Part shown: positions 10,674 to 19,212 of the stretch, in pieces
How positions within the stretch are numbered: the stretch's first letter is position 1
How the letters are laid out: each line of letters begins with the position of its first letter
Assembly (NCBI GenBank): GCA_035345875.1
Contig: DAORDH010000002.1
Coordinates: 124,001 to 188,000, forward strand
Length of the DNA: 64,000 nt
Direction of reading: 5' to 3'
Source: UBA2033 sp035345875
GTDB lineage: Bacteria; Spirochaetota; Leptospiria; Leptospirales; Leptospiraceae
Notes under the pieces: model-generated
Seen by the model: only the letters and a program-made list of their open reading frames with translations
Database searches by the model: none
What the model was told of the DNA's origin: nothing
Program-made: the position numbers and the translations under genes

Positions 10674-10899
10674 AACTCACCTTACACAAAATTAATAAAT
10701 TGAGCCACAAAAGATGATTTTTAAAATATTAGAGAATGCTAATAAACTAATAAAATCAATAGCCTGCCTTATGTTTCGACCCTTAGGGAGAAACATTGAG
10801 TTTGGCAAGCCCTCCGCTAGGAGCAAACCTCATTTGAACACTCGGCTCACACAAACTCAATCATTGCTTTTGTTAAGCAATGATAATATAAGGTGAGTT
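10674..10899. repeat. 226-bp structured element with nested inverted repeats
   Basis: The outer ends are perfect 11-base inverted repeats, AACTCACCTTA (10674-10684) and TAAGGTGAGTT (10889-10899). Inside are a hairpin with ATGTTTC/GAAACAT arms around CCC-TTA-GGG (10771-10796), the pair TTGAGTTTG (10796-10804) and CAAACTCAA (10852-10860), and a perfect 10-base-pair stem ATCATTGCTT-TTGTT-AAGCAATGAT (10860-10884). The middle is richer in G+C than its surroundings. It could be a miniature mobile element, a recombination site or a structured RNA. No family was recognised. Confidence 0.65.
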
Positions 10900-11066
10900 A
10901 TAAAATAGTTTTTTTGACTATTTTAATATCCCAATATTGTATCTTATCATGGTAAATTCTTAATCCAATGGGAAGAAGATACGATTAATATTTTATTTCC
11001 ATCGTTTGTCAAAATTTTATATACCAAATGACAAAAGTAATTTTCCACAAGGACTTTATTTGAGTA

Positions 11067-11113
11067 GCATTTGGTATACCGAACATACTGATGTTCGGGA
11101 ACACTAAGAAGTG
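11067..11113. repeat. Short palindromic repeat, copy 2
   Basis: GCATTTGGTATACC is followed by an 8-base-pair hairpin CCGAACAT-ACTG-ATGTTCGG (11079-11098) and a 6-base-pair hairpin AACACT-AAGA-AGTGTT (11100-11115). It is an inverted, expanded copy of 2385-2416. It lies about 100 bases past the guaA stop on the transcribed side, where stem-loops could end transcription, although no run of T follows directly. Confidence 0.6.
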
Positions 11114-11217
11114 TTTAGACCAAACCCGCTTTTTCATTTTTGAAATGGGACTTTTCTTTTGACGTTTGGTAAAAATTCCTTTTTTTGAACGAGTTGAATT
11201 CTGCCAAACCTAAGTCA

Positions 11218-13020
11218 TTACTCCCACTCTATCGTTCCGGGTGGCTTGTTAGTGATATCATAAAACACATAAGATAATTCATTGAATCGACTGAGTTTGT
11301 CGCATAACGATCGCAATTGATCACGATTCATTCGATAGAAATTTGCTGTCATTGCTTCTTGCGATTCAACGGGTCTAAGCACTACACTGAATTTTCCAAC
11401 ACTTGCACCGACTGGAACTAAAACAACAGGCATTTGCCAAATTGCCTCTACGAGCTTATGCTCTACTAAATGATTCCAAACCACATCATCAATTTCACGC
11501 AATAAATCGGAATGTTTACGATCCAATTCAATCTTAGAAAAACGAAACTCCATTTGAGTAAAATCTTTTACAAAAGGAAGTAATACTACACGGTTTACAC
11601 CTTTTACTAAGTTTGTTATTTGAGTAGAGGCTTCCTCATATTTATCCCAATCCGAAAGGCAATCCGTTAGAACAGCGCAAGCACTATAACTTCTTTGGTC
11701 TCCCTGCACTCCAACGGATTGAATTGGAAGAACTTTTGCTTGTAGTTTATCAAATTTAGAGATAACACTTGTTAGCCCCTCATTATTAGAGAATCCATGG
11801 TATTCATTGGAAGAAAGCATTCGAACAGCAAGCCCAGGTCCAGGAAATGGATGTCGATTTACCCAATTTCTTTCGAGTCCAAGTCTAGTTCCTAACTCTC
11901 TTACTTCATCTTTGTATAAATCTCGTATTGGTTCAATGATTCTACCTTTTTCCATTAAATCTAAAATTCCCTGCACTCGGTTGTGATGGGTTTTAATTTT
12001 ATGGGAATGTTTGGTTCCACCACTTTCAATTGTATCTGGATAAATTGTTCCTTGCCCAAGAAGCCATTTTTCATCCGTTAGGTGATACTTAACAGCTATC
12101 GCATCTTTTGAATCTATAAATAGCTGACCGATGATTTTTCGTTTCTCCTCCGGATCTGATTTTCCTTTTAAAGCTTCATAGTATCTTTCCGATTCATCGG
12201 AAACAAGTAAATCTACTCCCAAAGAATGTAACTTTTCAGATAAATTAGAAACTTCATTCTTTCGCATAAAGCCAGTATCAATCAGAAGTCCTTTTACTCT
12301 TTCTCCACCCAAAGCTTTTGCAAGAAGTAAATAAGAAACAGTAGAATCAACACCACCGGATATAAGCATAAAAACGTTATTGTCTTTTGTTTCTTTTTTT
12401 ATTTCGGATATTTTTTCTTCTAAAAATTGATCCATTCCCCAAGTATTCGATAACCCACAGATAGAAATAAAATTTTCCAAAAACAGCATTCCTTTTTCTG
12501 AATGTGTTACTTCTGGGTGAAATTGGATTCCATAGATTTTTTTTTCTGTATGATAAACTCCCGCATAACGACAATGATCTGTCCGCCCAAAGGGATGAAA
12601 TCCTTCTGGTAAAGAAACAACTTCATCTCCATGACTCATCCAAATTTTTTCTTTTTCTGAGAAACCTTTAACGATAGCCGGAAACTCTTCCATTTCTAAA
12701 AAAGCAGGTCCATACTCTCGATTGAGAGAAGACTCAACTTTTCCCCCAAGAAGTTTCATAATCAATTGATGACCATAGCAGATTCCTAGAATTGGAATTC
12801 CCATGTGTAAGACTTTTTCATCGAGCTGTGGAGAATCCTTTTCATAAACACTATTTGGTCCTCCCGATAAAATAAGACCCGTGTATTCTTTGTATTTTTC
12901 TAAACTCTCTTCATTAGATAAAATTTCTGTATATGCCCCAAGTCTTCTCACTCTAGAAGAAATTAAATGTGCATACTGTCCGCCGAAATCTATAACGCCA
13001 ATTTTTTTACTATGAATCAT
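11218..13020 (-). CDS. guaA: GMP synthase (glutamine-hydrolysing)
   Basis: GuaA converts XMP to GMP using ATP and glutamine, the last step of guanine nucleotide synthesis, in the cytoplasm. The N-terminal class I glutaminase domain (residues about 6-190) has the triad: Cys81 in GICYGHQ and His168/Glu170 in FHPE. The ATP-pyrophosphatase domain has the PP-loop SGGVDS at 221-226. The C-terminal dimerisation domain ends with the characteristic KPPGTIEWE. At 600 residues it is about 75 longer than E. coli GuaA, the extra lying in the C-terminal part after HPFPGPGLAVR, as in longer GMP synthases of other lineages. It is divergent from queF with only 37 bases between starts, so promoters must overlap. 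Confidence 0.97.
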   Translation of the reverse strand: MIHSKKIGVIDFGGQYAHLISSRVRRLGAYTEILSNEESLEKYKEYTGLILSGGPNSVYEKDSPQLDEKVLHMGIPILGICYGHQLIMKLLGGKVESSLNREYGPAFLEMEEFPAIVKGFSEKEKIWMSHGDEVVSLPEGFHPFGRTDHCRYAGVYHTEKKIYGIQFHPEVTHSEKGMLFLENFISICGLSNTWGMDQFLEEKISEIKKETKDNNVFMLISGGVDSTVSYLLLAKALGGERVKGLLIDTGFMRKNEVSNLSEKLHSLGVDLLVSDESERYYEALKGKSDPEEKRKIIGQLFIDSKDAIAVKYHLTDEKWLLGQGTIYPDTIESGGTKHSHKIKTHHNRVQGILDLMEKGRIIEPIRDLYKDEVRELGTRLGLERNWVNRHPFPGPGLAVRMLSSNEYHGFSNNEGLTSVISKFDKLQAKVLPIQSVGVQGDQRSYSACAVLTDCLSDWDKYEEASTQITNLVKGVNRVVLLPFVKDFTQMEFRFSKIELDRKHSDLLREIDDVVWNHLVEHKLVEAIWQMPVVLVPVGASVGKFSVVLRPVESQEAMTANFYRMNRDQLRSLCDKLSRFNELSYVFYDITNKPPGTIEWE

Positions 13021-13057
13021 AAATTACCTAAAAATCATTGAAAAAGTTAGAGGAACC

Positions 13058-13447
13058 ATGAAAAAAAAAATATCTTCCTATGAGGGAAAACAAACTCATA
13101 TTCGCGATTTAAAAACCCCTACAATTGAAACATTTACTAATATTTATAAGGGGAGTGATTATACAATTGATTTTGCAATTCCAGAATTTACTGCAATCTG
13201 TCCTAAAACGGGACTTCCAGATTTTGGAACTATCTATATCACCTATACTCCCAATTCTGAATGTGTTGAATTAAAATCTTTAAAAGAATACATTCTGTTC
13301 TTTAGAAATGTAGGAATTTTCCATGAAAATGTAGTAAATAAAATCTTTGAAGACTTAATGAAATCGATCAAACCTAAGTATTTAAAAGTATTTGGTGATT
13401 TTAGTGTAAGAGGTGGAATTAAGACTACTGTAAAAAGAGAATCTTAA
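13058..13447 (+). CDS. queF: 7-cyano-7-deazaguanine reductase (QueF, short form)
   Basis: QueF reduces preQ0 to preQ1 with NADPH in the queuosine tRNA-modification pathway. The 129-residue protein is the short, single-domain type. It has FTAICPKTGLPDFG, where the Cys is the nucleophile, and the QueF signature ECVELKSLKEYI at about residues 68-79, whose Glu and downstream residues bind substrate and NADPH. HENVVNKIFEDL and a C-terminal GGI segment also match the family. An ATG with GAGG about nine bases upstream (13045-13057 region) supports the start. It is divergent from guaA, a sensible pairing since both handle guanine-derived metabolism. No preQ1 riboswitch could fit in the 37-base gap. 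Confidence 0.95.
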   Translation: MKKKISSYEGKQTHIRDLKTPTIETFTNIYKGSDYTIDFAIPEFTAICPKTGLPDFGTIYITYTPNSECVELKSLKEYILFFRNVGIFHENVVNKIFEDLMKSIKPKYLKVFGDFSVRGGIKTTVKRES

Positions 13448-13999
13448 AAAACCAAGTCTGATTTTTTACAATGATCCAAATGAATAGGAAAACAAAAAGA
13501 TTTTGTTCCCTTGGATATTAAATTCGGACAAGAAAAACTTTCCTGTATCAAACGATTCTGAATAGATCTTCTATTCTATTTGGAAAATCAATGATAGAGT
13601 TTAGGAGAGCAAAACGTTCTGGTGTGCGATATCCTATTGTCATTGAACAATGGCAATAGGCTCGAGCAAAGGGAATAAATGACTTTTCACCCATCGCTTT
13701 TTGCTCTATAAAAGTCGAACGATACAAAAAATATTTTTATTCTATCGCTCGTATTCTCTTCTATCATCTACACCTAGATTCTTCCATTTACCTATCAGCA
13801 ACAATCCTACTCATTACAGGATAATTGGAATTAGCCGGTAAATTTTAAGGTTAAATCTTTAGGATTCCAACAAAAAAATCTCACCTCTAAAATAAAAAAC
13901 AGGTTTCTTAGTGCATTTATAAGAAAAGATTCTCAAATAAGACTGACAACCTACTAAAGAAATCAGTAATCTGGTTTTAATAAAATTTGAGGACAAACT
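13448..13999. other. Intergenic region with a coding-like remnant
   Basis: No intact gene was found. On the minus strand, 13548-13735 is open for 62 codons between two stops and has protein-like composition, including FIPFARAYCHCSMTIGYRT and then FALLNSIIDFPNRIEDLF, with one internal ATG giving 48 residues. A 28-base near-palindrome (13633-13660) lies within it. The 250 bases before the next gene hold nothing recognisable. Confidence 0.5.
13548..13735 (-). pseudogene. Possible gene remnant, family unknown
   Basis: A 62-codon open stretch ends at TGA 13548-13550 and is bounded upstream by TAA. Composition, with spaced Cys/His and amphipathic C-terminal segments, looks like real protein and not random AT-rich translation. 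The only internal ATG would give 48 residues and has no clear ribosome site. It could be a small gene or the tail of a decayed one. I do not recognise a family. Confidence 0.3.
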
Positions 14000-14380
14000 A
14001 TGAAAAAATTAATACTATCAATTCTATCAATCTATATCTTTAGCCAATGTGTGATTTTAAATCCGATTGGTTTGAATTCTGATAGAATAAAAGGAACAGA
14101 AGCAGCTAGTAAAATTAGGTCTGCTGCGATCACACAAGATTTACTATTGAGTGTTGCATTCTTGGGTAGACCCATAATTTCTATTCTTTCTATACTTGCA
14201 GATGATATAGCCGGAATTGATGGAAGTAAATACTATTTGGAGAGTGAAGTAAATTCATGTATTAGCAAGATTAGAGGTTTTGAGGGATTTTTATTAGGGG
14301 CAGGACTCACTGTAGCAGCATCTTGTAAATTAAAACCTGCAGATGGATATATCACAGGAAAACCTCTGCCAAAATTATAA
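14000..14380 (+). CDS. Small lipoprotein, similar to TIGR04452-type leptospiral lipoproteins
   Basis: This 126-residue exported protein starts with a signal peptide of about 16 residues ending in IFSQC, a spirochaete-style lipobox, so Cys17 is likely lipidated. The mature part has KGTEAASKIRSAA, a long hydrophobic middle, ILADDIAGIDGSKYY and two later cysteines (in NSCISK and ASCKLK). I associate this arrangement with the small TIGR04452 lipoprotein family of Leptospira; that link is from memory. Function is unknown. It is monocistronic, with GAGGA upstream of the ATG, and lies between long intergenic stretches. Confidence 0.75.
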   Translation: MKKLILSILSIYIFSQCVILNPIGLNSDRIKGTEAASKIRSAAITQDLLLSVAFLGRPIISILSILADDIAGIDGSKYYLESEVNSCISKIRGFEGFLLGAGLTVAASCKLKPADGYITGKPLPKL

Positions 14381-14772
14381 TTCTACAAAGGATTTTGCCA
14401 ATTCATAAAACCTGTGCGATATATTTCAAATTGATTGAAATACAATAGAATCACTCAACTAGATTAGATTGAAAACGCATAGGTTTCATTTTTTCACCGA
14501 CCTACTAACTTTCCAAATTTCTAGACAGAAACATTCAGCCTTAAATCCAAACTTTAATCCATTCCCCGACTGAAATAAAATCAAAACCCTCTTTTACTAT
14601 GTAATTTTTTATAGTAACAAAACAATCTTCTTTCTATCCATTCTTTGAATCTTATTTCTAATCCTTTTAAGAATTTATAAATTTTCATAAGAGTTCTATC
14701 CTCACAGTGGAATCAGAATTTTACTTGTTGAAATGATTCCTAATTACAAATCTTACCGAATAGGGAGAGAAT
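14381..14772. other. Intergenic region, nothing recognised
   Basis: These 392 AT-rich bases lie between the lipoprotein gene and the SDR gene. I see no gene, repeat or convincing hairpin. They end with GGGAGAG, the ribosome site of the SDR gene. Confidence 0.5.
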
Positions 14773-15579
14773 ATGAAAGATATAAAAAATAAAGTTACAC
14801 TCGTAACGGGTGCTTCTCAAGGAATAGGAAGAGCAATCGCAACGAGTCTTGCACTAGCAGGAGCAAATGTCGCAATTATTGCAAGTAGAAAGGAAGAAGT
14901 AGAAAAAACCGCTGCAGAAATAAGAGCGTTAGGTGGTAAATGTGAAGGATTTGCTTGCAACCTAATGGATACAGAACTTTTTTTCCAAGTGCATGATCAG
15001 ATTGTAGCAAAGATGGGTCCCATTGAAATTTTAGTAAACAACGTTGGAGCTGGAACTTTTAAACCAATGCACTTGATGACAAGAAAAGAAGCCATGCTTC
15101 CCGTTCAACTTCCATTCGGCATTGCGGTTGCCGCTTCTCACGCAGTCATTCCTTCTATGCTAGAAAAAAAATCGGGTCATATTGTAAATCTAATCAGCCC
15201 TGCTGGAATTTTCCCACTCCCTTATATGATGCCATATACAGCTGCACGTTATGCGATGCTAGGACTCTCTCATTCTTTGTATGAAGAATTGCATCACAAA
15301 GGAATTGGTGTAACAATGGTTTGCCCCGCACAGGTAAATACAAACTATTTTCAAAAAAATGATGCGGATATGGGATGGTATCCTAAAATTTCAAAAGTAT
15401 TTCCTGTTCTAGAACCAAAAGAAGTTGGAGATGCAGTCGTAGAAGGAATTTTAAAAGACAAAAGAGAAGTCATACTTCCTTTCTTTCTACGAGCACTTAT
15501 ATTTTTCTACAGACCAATTCCTCGCTTCTGGGTTGGACTTTTCAAACTACTAGGACTCTGGGGACCAAGCAATAAATAA
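14773..15579 (+). CDS. Short-chain dehydrogenase/reductase with Lys-to-Arg in the active site
   Basis: This 268-residue classical SDR has the cofactor motif TGASQGIG at residues 12-19. Arg39 (ASRK) after the second strand suggests NADP(H). The structural NNVG lies at 89-92. The catalytic Ser142 and Tyr155 keep the usual 13-residue spacing, but the residue four after the Tyr, normally Lys, is Arg159 (YTAAR). The C-terminus (about residues 235-268) has an aromatic, membrane-associating stretch FFLRALIFFYRPIPRFW, common in SDRs acting on lipids. Substrate is unknown. The start is supported by GGGAGAG six bases upstream. It converges with the channel gene downstream. Confidence 0.9.
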   Translation: MKDIKNKVTLVTGASQGIGRAIATSLALAGANVAIIASRKEEVEKTAAEIRALGGKCEGFACNLMDTELFFQVHDQIVAKMGPIEILVNNVGAGTFKPMHLMTRKEAMLPVQLPFGIAVAASHAVIPSMLEKKSGHIVNLISPAGIFPLPYMMPYTAARYAMLGLSHSLYEELHHKGIGVTMVCPAQVNTNYFQKNDADMGWYPKISKVFPVLEPKEVGDAVVEGILKDKREVILPFFLRALIFFYRPIPRFWVGLFKLLGLWGPSNK

Positions 15580-15599
15580 GGTCAATTCGATAAAAAAAA

Positions 15600-15688
15600 G
15601 ATTACCACCGACTTGCACTGAGTCTTTCGAATGTATAAACACTGATAAAAAATCCACATCCGTGTTTATCCGTGTCTATCCGTGGTTA
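15600..15688. repeat. Dispersed intergenic repeat, copy B
   Basis: It begins GATTACCACCGACTTGCACTGAG, like copies A and C in its first half, and ends with three 10-base steps, TCCGTGTTTA (15659), TCCGTGTCTA (15669) and TCCGTGGTTA (15679). It fills most of the 131-base gap between two convergent genes, where it could act in termination of both. That role is inference. Confidence 0.75.
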
Positions 15689-15710
15689 AAAAATTTTTAC
15701 ATCGAATTCA

Positions 15711-18700
15711 CTACTCAGTTGGTCGTTTAATGAGCTCCATAAAGAAATGTCTTACTTTCTTTAGATAAACTTTATACCAAGGATCTTTCACCGGTTCAGG
15801 CGGCAATTGACTCAAAATCTTTTGTGTCTCTGTATCCGCTTTTCTAGAATGGGAAACTTTATCTACCAGTTGGAAAATTTCTGGGTGTGCCTTTAGAAGT
15901 GGCTCAAAATCACTGCGGGTAATTTCGATTAGCCTTGTTTGGGTAAGAGCAATGATATCTGCAGTTCGAATCGCACCTGTAAGTAGAGCCATTTCCCCAA
16001 AGAAATTTCCCGCTCCAAGAGAAGCCACTTCTAAAACTTTTCCATTGTCTAGTTTTGCTTGTACACTTACCACGCCTTCTGCAATGACAAAGAGAGATTG
16101 ATTAGTATCCCCTGTGTGAACAATCGCATCGCCTGGTTTAAAGATATGGGTCTTGGAATGAGTGCTGAGATATTTCTTTTCTTTTTCTGTGAAAGAAGAA
16201 AATATATCGAGTTCTTGTAAAACCGCAAGTGGAGATTGTGCTTTTTCCCCGCGAGGTTTAACCCCTTTGAACATGTGAATTTCGTGACGTTGTGTGGCAG
16301 GTTGAATTCCAGCTCGGTAAAGATGAGTCCAAATACTAGTAAATACTGCTTTTCTAACGGCATTTTTACGACCATAGTCTTTCCAACAATAACCAATAAT
16401 ATAATCAGCAGACCACTCTGTGAATTCATTGAGTCGTGTGTAAGGAGCAGGATTTTTTAATACGCCCTCTGCGGATAATAATGCATCTAGTAAAATCTTT
16501 TGCACTCTCTTTGTATTTTCATTTGGATCAATATGGATTGTAAACCAAAACTCAGTAATATCTTCTTTCGATCCAAAATTAGAAATAGGTGATTCCGATG
16601 CTTTACTGTTTGGAATACTTAAAATAATCATATTTCTTGTTTGAATACGAGTGGTTCTCCAGGTGATATCGATGACTTTTCCTTCATCTAAAGTCCCAAT
16701 TTTTACCCAATCTCCAACCTTAAAAGGTCGTTCTAAGTTAATCGCAATACCCGAGAACACGTTTGAAATATTTACCTGAATAGCAAGACCAATGATCATT
16801 GCAACCACGCCCGATGTAGCGAGAAGTGAAGTAATCTTTTGATCAAATACGAAAGCAACAATTCCAAAGAACGTTAGTATATAAATAAATATACCTAGAA
16901 AAAGTCGAACAACAGTTGGGATCTTGTTTCCAGTTTTTATTTCGAGTGGATCCCAAATAAATCTTTCAATTGCTTGATTGAGTCGCATAGCAGGGATTAT
17001 CCACCAAAGTAAATCAAACCCTAGTGTAACCATTTTGATCGAATAGGTATTTAGATCATCTAGCAAATAATCAACGGTTTCAATCTCAGATGCAATTAAA
17101 AATAAAAATATAAATAGAGTTGTAATAACCCAATTTAAATTAGAATACTTCTGAAACATCTTAAGTCTTCCAGCAATTCCAAGACCTACGACTACTAGAA
17201 CGCTAAATCCCAAATAATAACCAGCATGGCTGCCTGGAATAAATCCACGTATTGTAAATTCATTTTTTCGAATGCGAACTCCTAAGTTAAATCTAGAATA
17301 TTCTGCCTTTGCATCCCGGGAGTTTAGATATTTAGGAGCACCTAAGGAAGCTCTTGACATCGTATCCTGAAAGGACCAAAAGTTAGCAATCATCCAACCT
17401 GATACTGGACTTAAAATACTTTGATATTTCTTTTTATTATCGCCTTTTTTAGAATTCATTCCCATCCCAATCACATCAATCACATAGATCAGATTGTTTC
17501 GAGTAAGATGTTTATGTTTAAAGTTCACGCCTATCGCATGATACCCTAGTTCGTAACGAACGGGAAGATTGTCTGCTTTAAAATTTCCCTTCACATGGTA
17601 AACACGATAGTTCATATGTTCACTACTATCTTTATCCACTGGTTCGCCAAGAGTAATAGGCTCTATGCTATTTAAAAATTCGATATCTTCTGGCTTGATG
17701 TCTTCTTTAAATCGAAACCATATATAAAAATCCATATGATAAGTTAAATTGGAAACATCTAATTTACTAATTTCATTGATCTCGATTCCAGTATATACGA
17801 CGTTAGTTTTATATAAGTAATTATTATCAATTTTGATAATGGTCTCTTTTTCAAGAGCATCCTTGATACTAGTAATTTCTTTTAAATTCTTAACAGCTTG
17901 CAATTGGATCAAAGAGGAAATCACATCGTTATTTTTATAAGCACCGATTGAAATAGGCTTTGGAGAATCTCTATTCTCATCATAATAATTGTAACCCGTC
18001 ACCCCTTCTACTGCTTCATCTATATTTGTTAAGTGAGAAAGAGCTTCTTTTACTTTTAAGCGATCCTCTTTTAGATTCGCCTTACCACCTTTTAAATCAG
18101 GTATTTTATGAATTACATCAAGTAAAACCATAACGGAGTCGTATGCATAGGCAGCTCTCCAATCAGGTTCCGCTTTATAAGCCGCTTTGTATTTATCTTT
18201 AAAATTCTGTGCTTTTTCATTTGCATTGTCAAAGATGAGAGGACTTGTCACCATCACATCGTTGGAATAATAACCTGGACTTTGAATTTCTTTTTTTAGT
18301 TTAGCAAAAGACTCTTTAAATGCGTTAGATGCAAAAGAATCAGGAGCAAGTATACGATTAGAGAGACCTGCATCTTTAAATTTCTCAATAAACTTTGCTC
18401 CATCTTTAGGAGATGTTGCAAGGAAGATGAGTCCAGTGTATTCCTTGCTTTTTATATCCTCCACAATCGCAGCCAGTTCCTGTTCTGGATTTTCATTGTT
18501 GTTTGTTTTAATAGTCCATACATATTCAGGGTCTTGTCCGTGATCGCTCATAGTTTCTTTAAAAACTTTTGCCAGATTAGATCCATAGTCTTTGTCATCG
18601 TGTAGGATCGCAAAGGTAGGCTCTTTTAAAACTTTCTTAGTATAGTTTGCTAAAAATCTTCCTTGCGTTAAATCGTTGAATATAGTTCTAAAATACCATT

Positions 18701-19121
18701 CATTTCCAATGGTCACTTTTGGATTCGTAGAGGCAGGTGATATGGCTGGAATTCCATTCGCCTGATAAAGAGGTCCTGCTGCAATAGAGCAAGAACTGCT
18801 ATTGTGACCAATTACTGCGAGAACATTGTTTTTCTTAACAATTTCCTCTGCCTTTAGTTTCGCCTTGTCTTTATCGTTCTCATCATCATATACATCTACT
18901 ATAATCTTTCTGCCATCTAATCCATTTTTCTCATTCAAAGCATTTACATATAGCTTAACACCATCTAGATAGGATTTTCCATTGGCAGCATCCTTGCCTG
19001 ACATAGGACCCACTACAGCAATTCGAATGCTTGTATCTGGTTTTAGTAATTGATAAATTCCCCAAAGGAGAAATACTCCAACGATCGTGGAAATAATTTG
19101 TTTTCTATATTTGTATAGCAT
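15711..19121 (-). CDS. Composite channel: binding-protein domain, Cys-loop-like domain, MscS pore, cNMP-binding domain
   Basis: This 1,136-residue membrane protein has four parts. After an N-terminal anchor (residues 9-25), residues 31-415 match type 1 periplasmic binding proteins of the branched-chain amino acid/receptor family (IAVVGPMSGKDAANG, then AVIGHNSSS, then ISPASTNP). Residues about 435-620 (VVYTGIEINEISKLDV, YHMDFYIWFRFK) resemble the beta-sandwich ligand domain of Cys-loop channels. Five hydrophobic helices follow (about 632-790), the last being the Gly/Ala-rich MscS pore helix, with the MscS beta domain NLERPFKVGDWVKIG and C-terminal domain to about 945. Residues 970-1080 are a cNMP-binding domain with FGEMALLTGAIRTA (Glu1043, Arg1052). 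MscS proteins with this last domain form the bCNG group; the double external sensor is unusual. A nucleotide cyclase is encoded nearby. Confidence 0.88.
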   Translation of the reverse strand: MLYKYRKQIISTIVGVFLLWGIYQLLKPDTSIRIAVVGPMSGKDAANGKSYLDGVKLYVNALNEKNGLDGRKIIVDVYDDENDKDKAKLKAEEIVKKNNVLAVIGHNSSSCSIAAGPLYQANGIPAISPASTNPKVTIGNEWYFRTIFNDLTQGRFLANYTKKVLKEPTFAILHDDKDYGSNLAKVFKETMSDHGQDPEYVWTIKTNNNENPEQELAAIVEDIKSKEYTGLIFLATSPKDGAKFIEKFKDAGLSNRILAPDSFASNAFKESFAKLKKEIQSPGYYSNDVMVTSPLIFDNANEKAQNFKDKYKAAYKAEPDWRAAYAYDSVMVLLDVIHKIPDLKGGKANLKEDRLKVKEALSHLTNIDEAVEGVTGYNYYDENRDSPKPISIGAYKNNDVISSLIQLQAVKNLKEITSIKDALEKETIIKIDNNYLYKTNVVYTGIEINEISKLDVSNLTYHMDFYIWFRFKEDIKPEDIEFLNSIEPITLGEPVDKDSSEHMNYRVYHVKGNFKADNLPVRYELGYHAIGVNFKHKHLTRNNLIYVIDVIGMGMNSKKGDNKKKYQSILSPVSGWMIANFWSFQDTMSRASLGAPKYLNSRDAKAEYSRFNLGVRIRKNEFTIRGFIPGSHAGYYLGFSVLVVVGLGIAGRLKMFQKYSNLNWVITTLFIFLFLIASEIETVDYLLDDLNTYSIKMVTLGFDLLWWIIPAMRLNQAIERFIWDPLEIKTGNKIPTVVRLFLGIFIYILTFFGIVAFVFDQKITSLLATSGVVAMIIGLAIQVNISNVFSGIAINLERPFKVGDWVKIGTLDEGKVIDITWRTTRIQTRNMIILSIPNSKASESPISNFGSKEDITEFWFTIHIDPNENTKRVQKILLDALLSAEGVLKNPAPYTRLNEFTEWSADYIIGYCWKDYGRKNAVRKAVFTSIWTHLYRAGIQPATQRHEIHMFKGVKPRGEKAQSPLAVLQELDIFSSFTEKEKKYLSTHSKTHIFKPGDAIVHTGDTNQSLFVIAEGVVSVQAKLDNGKVLEVASLGAGNFFGEMALLTGAIRTADIIALTQTRLIEITRSDFEPLLKAHPEIFQLVDKVSHSRKADTETQKILSQLPPEPVKDPWYKVYLKKVRHFFMELIKRPTE

Positions 19122-19212
19122 AGGCGTTTAGCTTAACCATAACAAAAAATTTCGCTACCTGAACAAGTGCAAAAATATTTACACTTGTTAATTATTAGTT
19201 TGAAGGGTCTTT

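Larger units (their letters stand above)
10411..11217. other. Long intergenic region with remnants and structured DNA
   Basis: No intact gene was found in 807 bases. At 10515-10643 the minus strand has a 42-codon open stretch with protein-like composition (contains TYPPHYPVESEVNL) bounded by stops and without a start, possibly the tail of a lost gene. At 10674-10899 lies a highly structured inverted-repeat element. At 11067-11113 there is a second copy of a short palindromic repeat, close to the 3' end of guaA. Confidence 0.6.
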
